From NCBI RefSeq assembly GCF_015291645.1, contig NZ_CP030055.1:5022001-5086000 (forward strand): a DNA stretch of 64,000 nt, in the 5' to 3' direction. This document shows, piece by piece, positions 44,908-54,307 of this stretch. Position numbers and translations under genes: made by a program. The stretch's first letter is position 1; the number at the start of each line of letters is the position of its first letter. The notes under the pieces were generated by a model. The model did no database searches and was not told where the DNA came from. It saw only the letters and a program-made list of their open reading frames with translations. Source of the stretch: Bradyrhizobium sp. CCBAU 53340. Its GTDB lineage: Bacteria > Pseudomonadota > Alphaproteobacteria > Rhizobiales > Xanthobacteraceae.

Positions 44908-45878
44908 CGTTGCTTCACCTTGTTGAGCGCTTTGACGTAGATGTTGGCGGCACCGAACACGGTTACGAACAGGATGATGGCGAGCGCGCTGGAATAGCCG
45001 GTACGCCATTTCTCGAACGCGGCGCGCTTCAGCGTGATCGAGACGAGCTCGGTGGTCGATCCCGGTCCTCCCGAGGTCAGGAGATTGACCATGTCGAACA
45101 TCTTGAAATTCTCGATGGCGCGGAACAGCACTGCCAGCATCAGGAACGGCACGGTCATCGGCAGCGTGATCGACCAGAACTGGCGCCAGGCCGAGGCGCG
45201 GTCGACCTCCGCCGCCTCGTAGATGTAGTCGGGGATGGAGCGCAGGCCGGCGAGGCAGATCAGCATGACGTAGGGCGTCCACATCCAGGTATCGACGAGA
45301 ACGATGGTCCAGGGTGCGAGCGAGACCTGCCCGGTCATGCTGAACGAGCTCGGCGGCACTCCCGTGAACAGGCTGATCAGGTAGTTGAACGGACCGATCT
45401 GCGGCTGCAACAGCAGCGTCCAGAAATTACCGACCACCGCCGGCGACAGCATCATCGGCAGCAGAATGATCGTGGTCCAGAAGCTGTGGCCGCGGAACTG
45501 GCGGTTGATCAGAAGCGCCAGGCCATAGCCAATAACCACCTGCAATGCCACCGACCAGATTACGAATTGCGCAGTGGTTTGGAGCCGGATCCAGACGTCC
45601 TCGTCGGTGAGGATATCTCTGAAATTGTCCAGTCCGACGACCCGTAGCGGCAGATAGGACATGCTGAGGTTGAGGCTGGTGAAGGACAGCCGGATCATCC
45701 ACACCAGCGGAAAGATGTTGATGGCTAGCAATAGCGCGATCGTCGGCGCAACGAACAGCCAGGCGATGGTCCGATCCGACAGGCCGCGGACGCGCCGCGT
45801 CGCGCGAGATTTGGCGGGCTCGCTCACGCCGGCGATTGTAGCATGATCCGGTTGAAAGGTCGTCGTCATCTTGTCCAT
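44904..45878 (-). CDS. ABC transporter permease (MalF type)
   Basis: 324 aa from ATG at 45878 (an ATG nine bases later is an alternative). Six predicted helices, beginning TIAWLFVAPTIALLLAINIF. The EAA loop reads YIYEAAEVDRASAWRQFWSI with TLP. FTSLNLSMSYLPLRVVGLDN is the N-terminal periplasmic part typical of carbohydrate permeases. It lies about 70 bp after the binding-protein gene and is coupled to the next permease by ATGA-type overlap. Confidence 0.9.
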   Translation of the reverse strand: MDKMTTTFQPDHATIAGVSEPAKSRATRRVRGLSDRTIAWLFVAPTIALLLAINIFPLVWMIRLSFTSLNLSMSYLPLRVVGLDNFRDILTDEDVWIRLQTTAQFVIWSVALQVVIGYGLALLINRQFRGHSFWTTIILLPMMLSPAVVGNFWTLLLQPQIGPFNYLISLFTGVPPSSFSMTGQVSLAPWTIVLVDTWMWTPYVMLICLAGLRSIPDYIYEAAEVDRASAWRQFWSITLPMTVPFLMLAVLFRAIENFKMFDMVNLLTSGGPGSTTELVSITLKRAAFEKWRTGYSSALAIILFVTVFGAANIYVKALNKVKQR

Positions 45879-45948
45879 CGGTTGGCTGGTTCGGCTTCCC
45901 CGAGGCACTTCCTCGGGGAAGCCAATTGGGTTCACGCGAATACCGTGC

Positions 45949-47307
45949 TTATTGCGACGCGACCTTCTTGCCCTGCTCCTTGAAGACCTTGGTCCAGTCC
46001 TTGACCAGGAGATCGAGCGCCTGCTGCGCGGTGCCCTTGTCGGCAACGACGTAGTCATGCACCCGCTTCTGCATGTCGAGCAGCAGTTGTGCGTAGGACG
46101 GCTCCGCCCAGAAGTCCTTCACGATTCCCATCGACTCCAGGAATTGCGGCGCGAACGCCGCGCTCTTCGGGAAGTCGGGCGCATCGACCACAGCCTTGAG
46201 GGCTGAGTAGCCGCCGATCTGCCACCACTTCTGCTGCACGGCGGGCTGCGCGAACCATTTGATGTAGGCGAGCGCATCGTCCTTGTGGTCCGAGGTCGCG
46301 ACCACCGAGATACCCTGTCCGCCGAGCTGGGTGAAATGCCCGTTCGGACCGGCCGGATTGACGAAGAAGCCGATTTTGTCGCCGCCGACATTCGGATCCT
46401 TGTAGAGGCCCGGGAAGAAGGCGAACCAGTTCATCTGCATCGCCACCTGGCCGGACTTGAACGCATCCAGTCCTTCCTGCATGTAGGCGTTGGTCATGCC
46501 AGGCGCCGTGCAGCACTTGTAGAGTTCCTTGTAGAACTCGAGGCCCTTGGCCGCCTCGGATGAATTGACGACGCCCTGCATCTGGTACGGCTTCTTCGGG
46601 TTGTCGTAGCTGAAGCCGTAATTGTAGAGCACGTTGGTCACGCCCATGGTGATGCCTTCGGAGCCGCGCTCGGTGAAGATGTAGGCGCCGTAGACCTTCT
46701 TGCCGTCGATCTCGCGGCCCTGGAAGAACTCCGCGATCTGCTTCAACTCGTCATAGGTCTTCGGCGGCGCGAGGTCGCGACCGTATTTGGCCTTGAACGC
46801 AGATTGAATGTCAGGCCGCGAGAACCAATCTTTGCGATAGGTCCAGCCCACCGCATCGGCCATGGCCGGCAGCGCCCAATAGTTCGGCGAGTTCTTCGGC
46901 CACTGCGAATAGCCGACGACCGTCGCCGGGACGAAGTCGTCCATCGATATCTTCTCCTTGTCGAAGAAATCGTTGAGCTTGACGTACCACTTGTTCTCAG
47001 CGGCGCCGCCAATCCACTGGCTGTCACCGATGATCAGGTCGCAGAGCTTGCCATGGGAGTTGAGCTCGTTGAGGAAGCGATCGGCATAGCTTGTCCAGGG
47101 GACGAACTCGTATTTCATCTCGATGCCGGATTGCTTGGTGAAGTCCTTGCCCAATTCGACTAGTGCGTTGGCCGGATCCCATGCCGCCCAGCACAGCGTG
47201 AGCTGCTTGTTCTGGGCTGCGGCCTCGCCGCCGCCGAACACCCCAAGCGCAGCGGCCGCAAGGACCGCGGACGCCGTCGTACCTCGTAGCCAATTCAATC
47301 TTCGCAT
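45949..47307 (-). CDS. ABC transporter sugar/polyol-binding protein
   Basis: 452 aa from ATG at 47307, with GAGAGGAAA upstream. Signal peptide ASAVLAAAALGVFGGGEAAA is cut near residue 31. The mature type-I extracellular binding fold includes LTLCWAAWDPANALVELGKD, then YKCCTAPGMTNAYMQEGLDA, GQVAMQMNWFAFFPGLYKDP and GGQGISVVATSDHKDDALAY. It captures the ligand for the permeases. The cargo is unknown; the attached kinase suggests a glycerol-, erythritol- or ketose-like compound. First gene of the operon. Confidence 0.88.
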   Translation of the reverse strand: MRRLNWLRGTTASAVLAAAALGVFGGGEAAAQNKQLTLCWAAWDPANALVELGKDFTKQSGIEMKYEFVPWTSYADRFLNELNSHGKLCDLIIGDSQWIGGAAENKWYVKLNDFFDKEKISMDDFVPATVVGYSQWPKNSPNYWALPAMADAVGWTYRKDWFSRPDIQSAFKAKYGRDLAPPKTYDELKQIAEFFQGREIDGKKVYGAYIFTERGSEGITMGVTNVLYNYGFSYDNPKKPYQMQGVVNSSEAAKGLEFYKELYKCCTAPGMTNAYMQEGLDAFKSGQVAMQMNWFAFFPGLYKDPNVGGDKIGFFVNPAGPNGHFTQLGGQGISVVATSDHKDDALAYIKWFAQPAVQQKWWQIGGYSALKAVVDAPDFPKSAAFAPQFLESMGIVKDFWAEPSYAQLLLDMQKRVHDYVVADKGTAQQALDLLVKDWTKVFKEQGKKVASQ

Positions 47308-48153
47308 ATCCGTTTCCTCTCTATCGTTGAAGCACCTAACCCGCTCAGCGCGCGCCTTGCCGGAACGACGCCAAGACCCTGAAACCGAGTTGATGAGCGA
47401 TGATGGAGAACGAGACAAAGCGTTTCCGGAAACGAGTCCGGATGGCTGGGCTCCTCCCACACATCGGCCCGATGCGCGATGTTTATCTTTTCTATAGTAC
47501 TAAACTTATTGCCAAATTCCGGACGTCGTCAAGCCGGTTTGTCGCTAGCCTCGCGAAAAGATCTGCGACGTTCGCGCGCACAGGCGGGATGTTCGCAACG
47601 CAGCAAAATTCCTTGGATTTTGTCGGGAGATTCGATTGCCTATCTGGCGCCGCGGAGCAATCCAGCCCGCGCCTGGATAACCAACAAGCCAGAAGTTGGC
47701 CATCGCCAAGCATGTTTAGCAAATGGCTTTACTGAACGTTCAACAAAGCGATTAAGAGCGTGAGCAGTCTCATCGGCCGAAATCTGCTAGACTATCGCCG
47801 CGGACCGCACCTGTTTCGCCCCAGAAACGACCTCGCCAAAGCGCAGCTAACGCGATCGAACTCAAGCAATGGGCGCAGCAAGTTCGACCAGGGGGCTGCA
47901 CGGAGCGGGATGCGAGGGTGGCCCCTCATGTTTCCAGCAACTGATGCCGATCGTCAGCACTCACGTATCTTCCTGCCCTCGGAAACAATGGCGTGCTCTT
48001 CCGCTGATCCGAGCCAGCCCGATCTCATCTCACGAGCTCTGTGACGAGACTTTTTCTTGATCTCCCGGTGCACACGTCGCGCACACGCCGCCTTCTAAGC
48101 AATTGAAGAAATCATGGGCAAGTTTGAGCTAGCTTCAACCATCGAAGTCCAAC
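47308..48153. other. 850-bp promoter-containing region without a gene
   Basis: Upstream of the leftward transporter-kinase operon. Apart from a 14-bp palindrome at 47421-47434 I find no convincing gene. Short frames near 47500-48050 lack motifs and are interrupted. Confidence 0.4.
47421..47434. promoter_or_regulatory. candidate operator palindrome
   Basis: CGTTTCCGGAAACG is a perfect 14-bp palindrome about 115 bp upstream of the binding-protein start. Size and CG-centred symmetry fit LacI- or GntR-type operators. Assignment is inference from position and symmetry only. Confidence 0.35.
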
Positions 48154-48680
48154 TTAATCCCATAACCGACCGAGCATCCTCATGACGCCCATCAGTCCGA
48201 TGCGAAGAAACGGATCTGAGTGAATATAGAAATATCGCACCCCGTGTTCGAGCCAGGACGGCAATTCGTCTGAGGTCACGAGCGTTCCGGCGACCTTGCC
48301 GGAAGCGCGGATCTTCTTCACTGCAAACGCGACGCGATCCATAACGGCCTGCGGCCGCGGCTGGCCGAACGGCGGTGCCGGGGGATAGCCCATGTTCTGT
48401 GAGAGGTCCCCGGGCCCGATGAAGAAGACATCAATTCCTTCCACTGCGGTCAGTTCCTCGATGTTGTCGATCGCCTGCGGCGTCTCGATCATGGCGATGA
48501 CGAGCCGTTTCTCGTAGTCGGCGGGACAGGCATATCGCACCGCTTCGACGATGGCCCGCGCCTGATCGGCGGTATCGACCCGTCGGCACCGGCATTGAGA
48601 TAGCGGATCAGGAGCGGCCGCTCATGCGAGTGCGGCCGGACGATCGCCGCGCCGCCTGCGCCGCGAATGGCCTGGACGGT
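48154..48680 (-). pseudogene. HpcH/HpaI-family aldolase, truncated and frameshifted
   Basis: The C-terminal half of a 2-keto-3-deoxy acid aldolase: YEKRLVIAMIETPQAIDNIE, then GIDVFFIGPGDLSQNMG and KVAGTLVTSDELPSW. These include the metal-binding Glu and the GPxDLS loop. Upstream, VQAIRGAGGAAIVRPHSHER to NAGADG is one base out of frame with VDTADQARAIVEAVRYACPA (slip near 48580). The first 60 or so residues, with the general-base His, are absent beyond 48680, where the sequence turns into the opposite-strand oxidase. Inactive. Confidence 0.85.
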
Positions 48681-49878
48681 CGGCGGGTCCGTGACGAGGC
48701 ACGGCGAAGTCCTGGTCTCGCTGTCCCGAATGAACCGTATCCGCGAAGTTGACTCCGTCAACTTCACGATCACGGTGGAAGCCGGTGCGATCCTCGCCGA
48801 CATCCAGGCTGTGGCCAATGGTGCGGGCTGTCTGTTTCCACTCAGCCTCGGTGCCGAAGGCAGTTGCACCATCGGCGGCAATATCGCCAGCAACGCCGGC
48901 GGCGTGGGTGTGCTGCGCTACGGCAACACGCGCGATCTGACGCTCGGTCGGGAAGTGGTGCTGCCCGACGGGCAGGTATGGAACGGAATGCGGCCGCTGC
49001 TCAAGGACAACAGCAGCTATTCGCTGAAAAACCTCTTCATCGGCAGCGAAGGCTCGCTCGCCATCGTCACCGCAGCAGTGATGAAACTCCATCCCCGGCC
49101 CAGCCAGGTTGAAACTGCCTATTGCGCGTTGCCGAGCGTCGACGCGGCGCTGGCGTTGCTGGCGCTTGCCCGCCGTCGCAGCGGCGACGTCGTTAGCGCG
49201 TTTGAACTGATGTCGGACTTTGCCTTGTCGATCGTCACCCGCCATGCCGGCGGGCATGCGCCCTTCTCTGGACCCTCTCCCTGGTACGCTCTCGTCGAAC
49301 TGTCTACCTCGCGCGAGGGCGATGATCTGCGCGGCCTGTTCGAGGCCATTCTGGAAGAGGCTTTTTCGGAAGGGCTGGTCAGCGATGCAGTCGTTGCCGC
49401 CTCAACCGAGCAAGCCAAGCAGCTCTGGCGGCTGCGCGAGAGTATTCCAGAAGCACAAAAGCGAGCCGGCGGGTCGATCAAGCACGACATCTCCGTCCCC
49501 GTCTCGAAGATACCCGCGTTCATCGCCGAGGCCGGCGCGGCGGTCGAAGCCTATATGCCCGACATCCGGCTGTGCGCGTTCGGCCACGTTGGCGATGGCA
49601 ACGTCCATTTCAACTTCACTCAACCTGAAGGTATGGACAAGCAGCGGTTTCTTTCGTGCTGGCACGCTGTCAATGACATTGTCCACCCGATAGCGACCCA
49701 GATGAGCGGCTCGATCTCGGCCGAACACGGCATCGGGCTGCTGAAGGCCAAAGAAATCGTCCGCTACCGCTCACCGGTGGAGAACCGGCTGATGCGTGCG
49801 ATCAAGGCGGCTGTCGACCCAGCAAACCGGATGAATCCCGGCAAGACTGTAGGCTTGGAGTCGGAGCTATTGGTTTGA
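48667..49878 (+). pseudogene. FAD-linked oxidase (GlcD/D-2-hydroxyacid dehydrogenase type), 5' truncated
   Basis: Readable for 403 codons from ATG at 48667. LVSLSRMNRIREVDSVNFTI, then LSLGAEGSCTIGGNIASNAG (FAD pyrophosphate loop), VLRYGNTRDLTLGREVVLPD and the C-terminal FGHVGDGNVHFNFTQPEGMD with ISAEHGIGLLKAKE are normal family motifs. The first 70-80 residues of the PCMH FAD domain (the GGxTGLVGG loop) are lacking, so FAD binding should fail. The start lies in the junction with the truncated aldolase. Intact relatives oxidise D-lactate, glycolate or D-2-hydroxyglutarate. Confidence 0.8.
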
Positions 49879-50041
49879 AGCAACTACCAATGAGCGCACA
49901 AGCCCGGCATCGTTCGGCGCCGATCTCGATACCAGGCTCTCTTGAGCCATTTCGTACTCAGCTCGGCAAAATGCGGCGTGCCCGGCTGAACGACGGGTGC
50001 CCGTCCCTGGTTGCACCACGCATTCGGACGCACAACGCGGG

Positions 50042-51289
50042 TCACAGGTCCTTTTGGGCGAGCTCACGAAACTCATCGGGAACGGTACGAGAATTTCCCA
50101 ATGCCACCGAGCCGTATCCAATCGCATTCCATCCGAAGCGATGTCGGATCTTGTCAACGGCGCGGTCGGCCGCCCAGCGTGCCATGCCGATTTTGGTGCC
50201 CGGGCGGCAGCGTTCATCCTGAAGTCCAAGCGGAAGTTCAAGCTCCAGATCCCAATGCTCTTCGAGATGCGACACGGAGATCGCAAGCAGCGAGATGATC
50301 TTCTCATTGGGATGTTCTGCCAGGACTGCGCGCACAAGATTCTCGGCAGTCTCGGCAAGGATCACGGTCGCAGAAATCGGCGCATCGAGCGTTACCGACC
50401 GAGTGACCGAATTCAGATTGCCGAAGCGAACGCGAACCGTCACGGTTCGGCCAGGCCTGGATTTGGCTCGGAGCCGGGAGCCGATCCGGTCAGCGAGGTA
50501 AAGCAGGGCTGGCCGAAAAACGTCCTCTTCGGCAGGCTTCCGACCAATCGCCGATTGCGCTCCTGCCGATCGGGCTCTGCGCTGAGTCCTGATTTCCCGC
50601 GGATCGCGATTCCACGCCAGCGCTGCAAGTTTCGCTCCAGCCGCCGGACCGAGCAACCGCTCAACCGACCATCCCGGCGCCTTTGCCAGCTGCCCAATTG
50701 TCAACACGCCAATGTCGGCGAGCCGCGTCTTCGTGACAGGCCCCACTCCCCACATCAGTTCAACAGGCAAGCGGTGAAGGAATTCCAGCTCTGAGTCAGG
50801 ATCAACGACGACCAGCCCGTCGGGCTTGGCCACTTGCGAGGCAATCTTTGCCAAATGCTTGGTGCGCGCAACCCCGACCGAGATCGGAAGACCCAGCTCT
50901 GCCCTCACACGCCGGCGGATTGCCTCCGCGATTTCAGCCGGTGAACCGAAAAGATGCGTGCAGCCCGCAACGTTGGCAAAGGCCTCGTCAATCGAAATGC
51001 GCTCCACCAGTGGCGTGAAGTCGCCGATCACCTTGATGGCGGCATCGCCCAACCGCTGGTATTCGCTAAAGTGGCCGCCCACAAAAGTGATCTGCGGACA
51101 GAGCTGGCGCGCTTGTCGTCCCGACATACCTCCGCGCACTCCGAAGCCCTTTGCCTCGTAAGAAGCGGCAAGCACGACCCCGCCGCCGACAGCGATTGGC
51201 CTGCCGCGCAACGAAGGATCAAGCAGCTGCTCTACCGAGGCATAGAAGGCGTCCAAGTCCGCATGCAGGATAGTGGCAGTCGTTGCCAT
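50042..51289 (-). CDS. dinB: DNA polymerase IV (Y family)
   Basis: 415 aa from ATG at 51289. Catalytic carboxylates: LHADLDAFYASVEQ near residue 10 and VERISIDEAFANVAG near 105. PISVGVARTKHLAKIASQVA is the thumb-proximal motif. LMWGVGPVTKTRLADIGVLT is the HhH region and RPGRTVTVRVRFGNLNSVTR the little finger. It performs error-prone translesion synthesis. An in-frame upstream ATG lies inside the LexA box, so the downstream start is preferred. No recognisable C-terminal clamp-binding peptide was identified. Confidence 0.9.
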   Translation of the reverse strand: MATTATILHADLDAFYASVEQLLDPSLRGRPIAVGGGVVLAASYEAKGFGVRGGMSGRQARQLCPQITFVGGHFSEYQRLGDAAIKVIGDFTPLVERISIDEAFANVAGCTHLFGSPAEIAEAIRRRVRAELGLPISVGVARTKHLAKIASQVAKPDGLVVVDPDSELEFLHRLPVELMWGVGPVTKTRLADIGVLTIGQLAKAPGWSVERLLGPAAGAKLAALAWNRDPREIRTQRRARSAGAQSAIGRKPAEEDVFRPALLYLADRIGSRLRAKSRPGRTVTVRVRFGNLNSVTRSVTLDAPISATVILAETAENLVRAVLAEHPNEKIISLLAISVSHLEEHWDLELELPLGLQDERCRPGTKIGMARWAADRAVDKIRHRFGWNAIGYGSVALGNSRTVPDEFRELAQKDL

Positions 51290-51722
51290 CCGATCGTTTG
51301 CCCGCGACGTTTCGGGGACGTACAGCAAGAAGAACATAATGTGAACATTTGCAGCCACTGTCAAGCGCGAGCGCAGTCGACGCTCCACGTCGAGTCGAAG
51401 TCGCCAATCTGTTCTGCAGGAAAATTGGAGAGCTACGTCTTGGCTGCGCCAGCATTGCCGCATTCTGACTCGGAGCAGACCATCTCCAACAGTGGAGTTC
51501 CACGATTTAATGGTGAGGTTTTGGATCCGGCGCGCGACCGTCTTTGACCGACCATCACTGTTCAAACCTCTCTGGGAGATCTGTCTGTACACATGCCTGG
51601 GTTGCAATGTGCTCGCGGCCCTCCGTTGCTTCTGAGGTCGTCAAAGTTGCTCCACATTTTCACCTAGGGTTACGCAACCCGAAGCCGGTTCGTATCAGAC
51701 AAAAACAAGAAGTGGATGCAGC
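51290..51722. other. 430-bp divergent intergenic region
   Basis: Separates dinB from the rightward VasI-like pair. It contains the LexA box at 51332-51346. No gene is supported in the remainder, although antisense frames are open. Confidence 0.4.
51332..51346 (-). promoter_or_regulatory. LexA (SOS) box of dinB
   Basis: On the minus strand GTTC-ACATTAT-GTTC, the alphaproteobacterial LexA consensus GTTC-N7-GTTC, ends 43 bp upstream of the dinB start. Position and exact match make SOS control of dinB very likely. Confidence 0.85.
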
Positions 51723-52481
51723 ATGAGGCGTTCTGATGCTTTTCTGACAAATATGGCTGCCGCCGTTGTTGCTCTATCCATTGGCGGAATGACACGGGCG
51801 CAGGTGATGCAGCAGGACGCCGCCAAGACGATCGCAATGTGCGCGGGAATTTCGTCCGACCTCCAACGCCTATCCTGCTATGACGACCTAAGCCGTCAGG
51901 TCCGCAGCAGCGACACGGCGCAGAATAAAGCATCTTCGCCGCCGGAAAGTTCCGCACCCTCGCCCACCGCGATGGCTCCTGCAGCGACAGCAGCGGGATC
52001 GCGCACCAACTCGGAGGATAGCGGTGGTCTGGGCCGTTGGGTTCGCAATGATGAAATCGACGGTCTCGACAACTCCAAAATCATCGTGCTTTCGCTTCCC
52101 GCAGAAAGCGGCAATGTCGGCTTGATTGGAAAGTCCGGCGTGAAGCGAGGTCCGCTGCTCGTTCTGCGTTGCAAGGAACGGCAAGCGCAGATCTTCGTGT
52201 CCTTTGATCTTCCGGTTACCGGATCCGAGGACGCGGTTCCGGTGCAGTACAGAATTGGCAGCAATGCACCGACCAAAGGCGTGTGGTCGCGCTCTGAAGA
52301 TGAAGCGAGCTTCGGATCTTGGAACACGACGACGACTGCGTCGCTTGTGAATCAGCTCGAGCCAGCGACCGATTTCTTCGTACGAGCAAGCGGTAGCAAT
52401 GGTCGAACCTCGGAAGCGTTGTTCAAGCTCGATGGGATCAAGGCGGCCGCAAAATCCATTCAGGAGGGATGCCCTTGGTAA
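51723..52481 (+). CDS. VasI/TagO-like secreted protein, second paralogue
   Basis: 252 aa. A signal-like N-terminus (NMAAAVVALSIGGMTRAQ) is followed by the Cys pair CAGISSDLQRLSCYDDLSRQ. After a Pro/Ala-rich linker come VRNDEIDGLDNSKIIVLSLP, LVLRCKERQAQIFVSFDLPV and VQYRIGSNAPTKGVWSRSED. It ends KSIQEGCPW. This is the VasI/EvfG-family pattern described for type VI secretion loci, but no such genes are nearby. It overlaps the next gene slightly and is read away from dinB. Confidence 0.7.
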   Translation: MRRSDAFLTNMAAAVVALSIGGMTRAQVMQQDAAKTIAMCAGISSDLQRLSCYDDLSRQVRSSDTAQNKASSPPESSAPSPTAMAPAATAAGSRTNSEDSGGLGRWVRNDEIDGLDNSKIIVLSLPAESGNVGLIGKSGVKRGPLLVLRCKERQAQIFVSFDLPVTGSEDAVPVQYRIGSNAPTKGVWSRSEDEASFGSWNTTTTASLVNQLEPATDFFVRASGSNGRTSEALFKLDGIKAAAKSIQEGCPW

Positions 52482-53209
52482 AAGCATTGCCGATCATCGC
52501 AGGCTTGCTCACGGCCGCACCCTCTCTCAGCATCGCGAGTCAGTCTGCGTCGGCCGTGGAGGACAATGCCGCGAGCCAGTTGCAGGCCTGCGCGAGCATC
52601 CCCAACAACATCGACCGTCTTGGCTGTTACGACAAGGCCTTCGGGGGGCAGCACGTCGCAACACCTGCGACATCGCCCTCTCCGATGTCGGCGCCCCAAT
52701 CCCCGGCGGTCACCGCCAAGAGGCCAGCAAACGACGGCCTGATGGTATCAGACGATCAGGTAGGTTGGTCCAACAAGGAGACAACCTCAGGTCTGGATAA
52801 CAGCAAGACCGAGACCGCGATCCTGCCGGCTGCGACCGCCAAGATCAGTCGTTTTGCCACCAGCCGCCTTCCGCAACACGCTGCACTCGTCATTCGATGC
52901 CGAGAAGGCAAGACCGACCTCTTCGTTGCCTATACCGATATCGTGGATGGCATGGAGCATTCCATCAGCGTGCAGTATCGAATTGGCGACTCTCCGGTCA
53001 AAACAGCACGATGGGGCATTTCTCAGGACTACCAGAGCTACGGAACGTGGCAGACCGCCGAGACGCTTCCGTTGATCAGGTCGCTGCTGAATGCCAACGA
53101 ACTGTACATCCGGGGCGATGCGGGATCGATGGGTACGTCCGAAGCGTTATTCAAATTGGCGGGCATCGAGGGGGCCATCGCACCGGTCCGGGCTGCCTGC
53201 CACTGGTAA
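52475..53209 (+). CDS. VasI/TagO-like secreted protein, third paralogue
   Basis: 244 aa with TTG at 52475 as start: GGAGG lies seven to eight bases before it, whereas the ATG at 52469 touches the same GGAGG and is spaced too closely. Signal peptide VKALPIIAGLLTAAPSLSIA. Conserved blocks: CASIPNNIDRLGCYDKAFGG, LVIRCREGKTDLFVAYTDIV, SVQYRIGDSPVKTARWGIS and final AACHW. Tandem with the second paralogue and clearly its duplicate, since both share the GLDNSK and SEALFKL stretches. Confidence 0.7.
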   Translation: MVKALPIIAGLLTAAPSLSIASQSASAVEDNAASQLQACASIPNNIDRLGCYDKAFGGQHVATPATSPSPMSAPQSPAVTAKRPANDGLMVSDDQVGWSNKETTSGLDNSKTETAILPAATAKISRFATSRLPQHAALVIRCREGKTDLFVAYTDIVDGMEHSISVQYRIGDSPVKTARWGISQDYQSYGTWQTAETLPLIRSLLNANELYIRGDAGSMGTSEALFKLAGIEGAIAPVRAACHW

Positions 53210-53356
53210 CGTGGCAGCCTCCAAGACCGTCACCCGCCCGTGTCGGTGTTGGTGGTTCGACGTCCGGCGCTTCGATTGGAAGAATTAGAGCCGTGCGGCA
53301 GGCACTCACCCGCTGTCATCTGGTACCGCAGGCCTCGGCAATGACTGCGGGGCCGC

Positions 53357-54259
53357 TCACGTCGCGGCTTCACGCATCATCGCCTTCAGCATCTCCGCGA
53401 GCACGCTGGCGATCGCGCTCGTCCCGCGCTCGTGGCCGATCAGCATGAGCGTCTGCGTCTCGTGCGCCAATTCGCGCACCGGCACATAGACCAGGCGGCC
53501 GACGCGTCGCTCGAACTCGATGTCGAACGGTGTAAGAAAGGTAATGCCATTATCGAGGATGGCGGCATGGCGCATGATCTCGATGGCGTTGGTTTCGATG
53601 ATCGGCAGCGGTTCCAGCGAAGCTTTCGCAAATGCCGAGTCGAGGTAAGGCCGGATCACGGTCGACCCGTCGGCGATCACCAGCGGATAGTCGACACAGT
53701 CGCTGAGCCGGATCTGGTTACGCTTGGCAAGTGGATGGCTCGGCGCCATCACCGCGCCGAGCTTGCCGGCGGCGCGGGCCAGCACCTTCAGATGGCTGCC
53801 GCGGGTGAAATCGAAGCCGATACCGAGATCGGCCTCACCGCTGGCGACCGCGGATTGAATGTCCTCGCCTGTGGTCAGCAGCGTGAGGCAGAGCCGCACC
53901 CGGGGATTGGAGACCCGAAACTGCTTGACGGTACCGGGCACGAGGTTGGAGGCGAGACCGCTCATCATTGCCACCGTGATCTCGCCCCGGCGCAAACCTT
54001 TCAATTCCTCGATCTTGCCTTGCGCGCGGGTCAATTCCTTCAGGGTCTGGCGAATGTGGCCGACCAGCACTTCACCCGCCGCAGTCAGGATCAGCTTGCG
54101 CGGCAGCCGTTGGAAAATTGGCGTCCCGAGCTCGGTCTCGAGCGCAAGAATCTGACGACTGATAGCGGAGGCCGCGACGTTGAGATGGCTCGCAGCCTTG
54201 CGGATCGATCCGGTGCGCGCCACCTCGTCCACATAAGTCAACAGGCGGCTATGCAGCAT
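53357..54259 (-). CDS. LysR-family transcriptional regulator
   Basis: 300 aa. The N-terminal winged helix-turn-helix reads EVARTGSIRKAASHLNVAAS with AISRQILALETELGTPIFQR, the LysR signature. The C-terminal effector domain has two lobes: ITVAMMSGLASNLVPGTVKQ, then DLGIGFDFTRGSHLKVLARA and ADGSTVIRPYLDSAF. It is divergent from the cupin operon with a 180-bp gap that holds a perfect 19-bp palindrome, its probable binding site. It likely controls both catabolic operons to the right. Confidence 0.9.
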   Translation of the reverse strand: MLHSRLLTYVDEVARTGSIRKAASHLNVAASAISRQILALETELGTPIFQRLPRKLILTAAGEVLVGHIRQTLKELTRAQGKIEELKGLRRGEITVAMMSGLASNLVPGTVKQFRVSNPRVRLCLTLLTTGEDIQSAVASGEADLGIGFDFTRGSHLKVLARAAGKLGAVMAPSHPLAKRNQIRLSDCVDYPLVIADGSTVIRPYLDSAFAKASLEPLPIIETNAIEIMRHAAILDNGITFLTPFDIEFERRVGRLVYVPVRELAHETQTLMLIGHERGTSAIASVLAEMLKAMMREAAT

Positions 54260-54307
54260 CCCTTTGCTCCTGCTTGGAAAAAAGCCTCGCCGCGGAGAAT
54301 GCTGTTG

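Noticed and set aside
47760..48044. Small frames upstream of the aldolase relic
   Set aside because: No family resemblance, no ribosome site and low codon bias.
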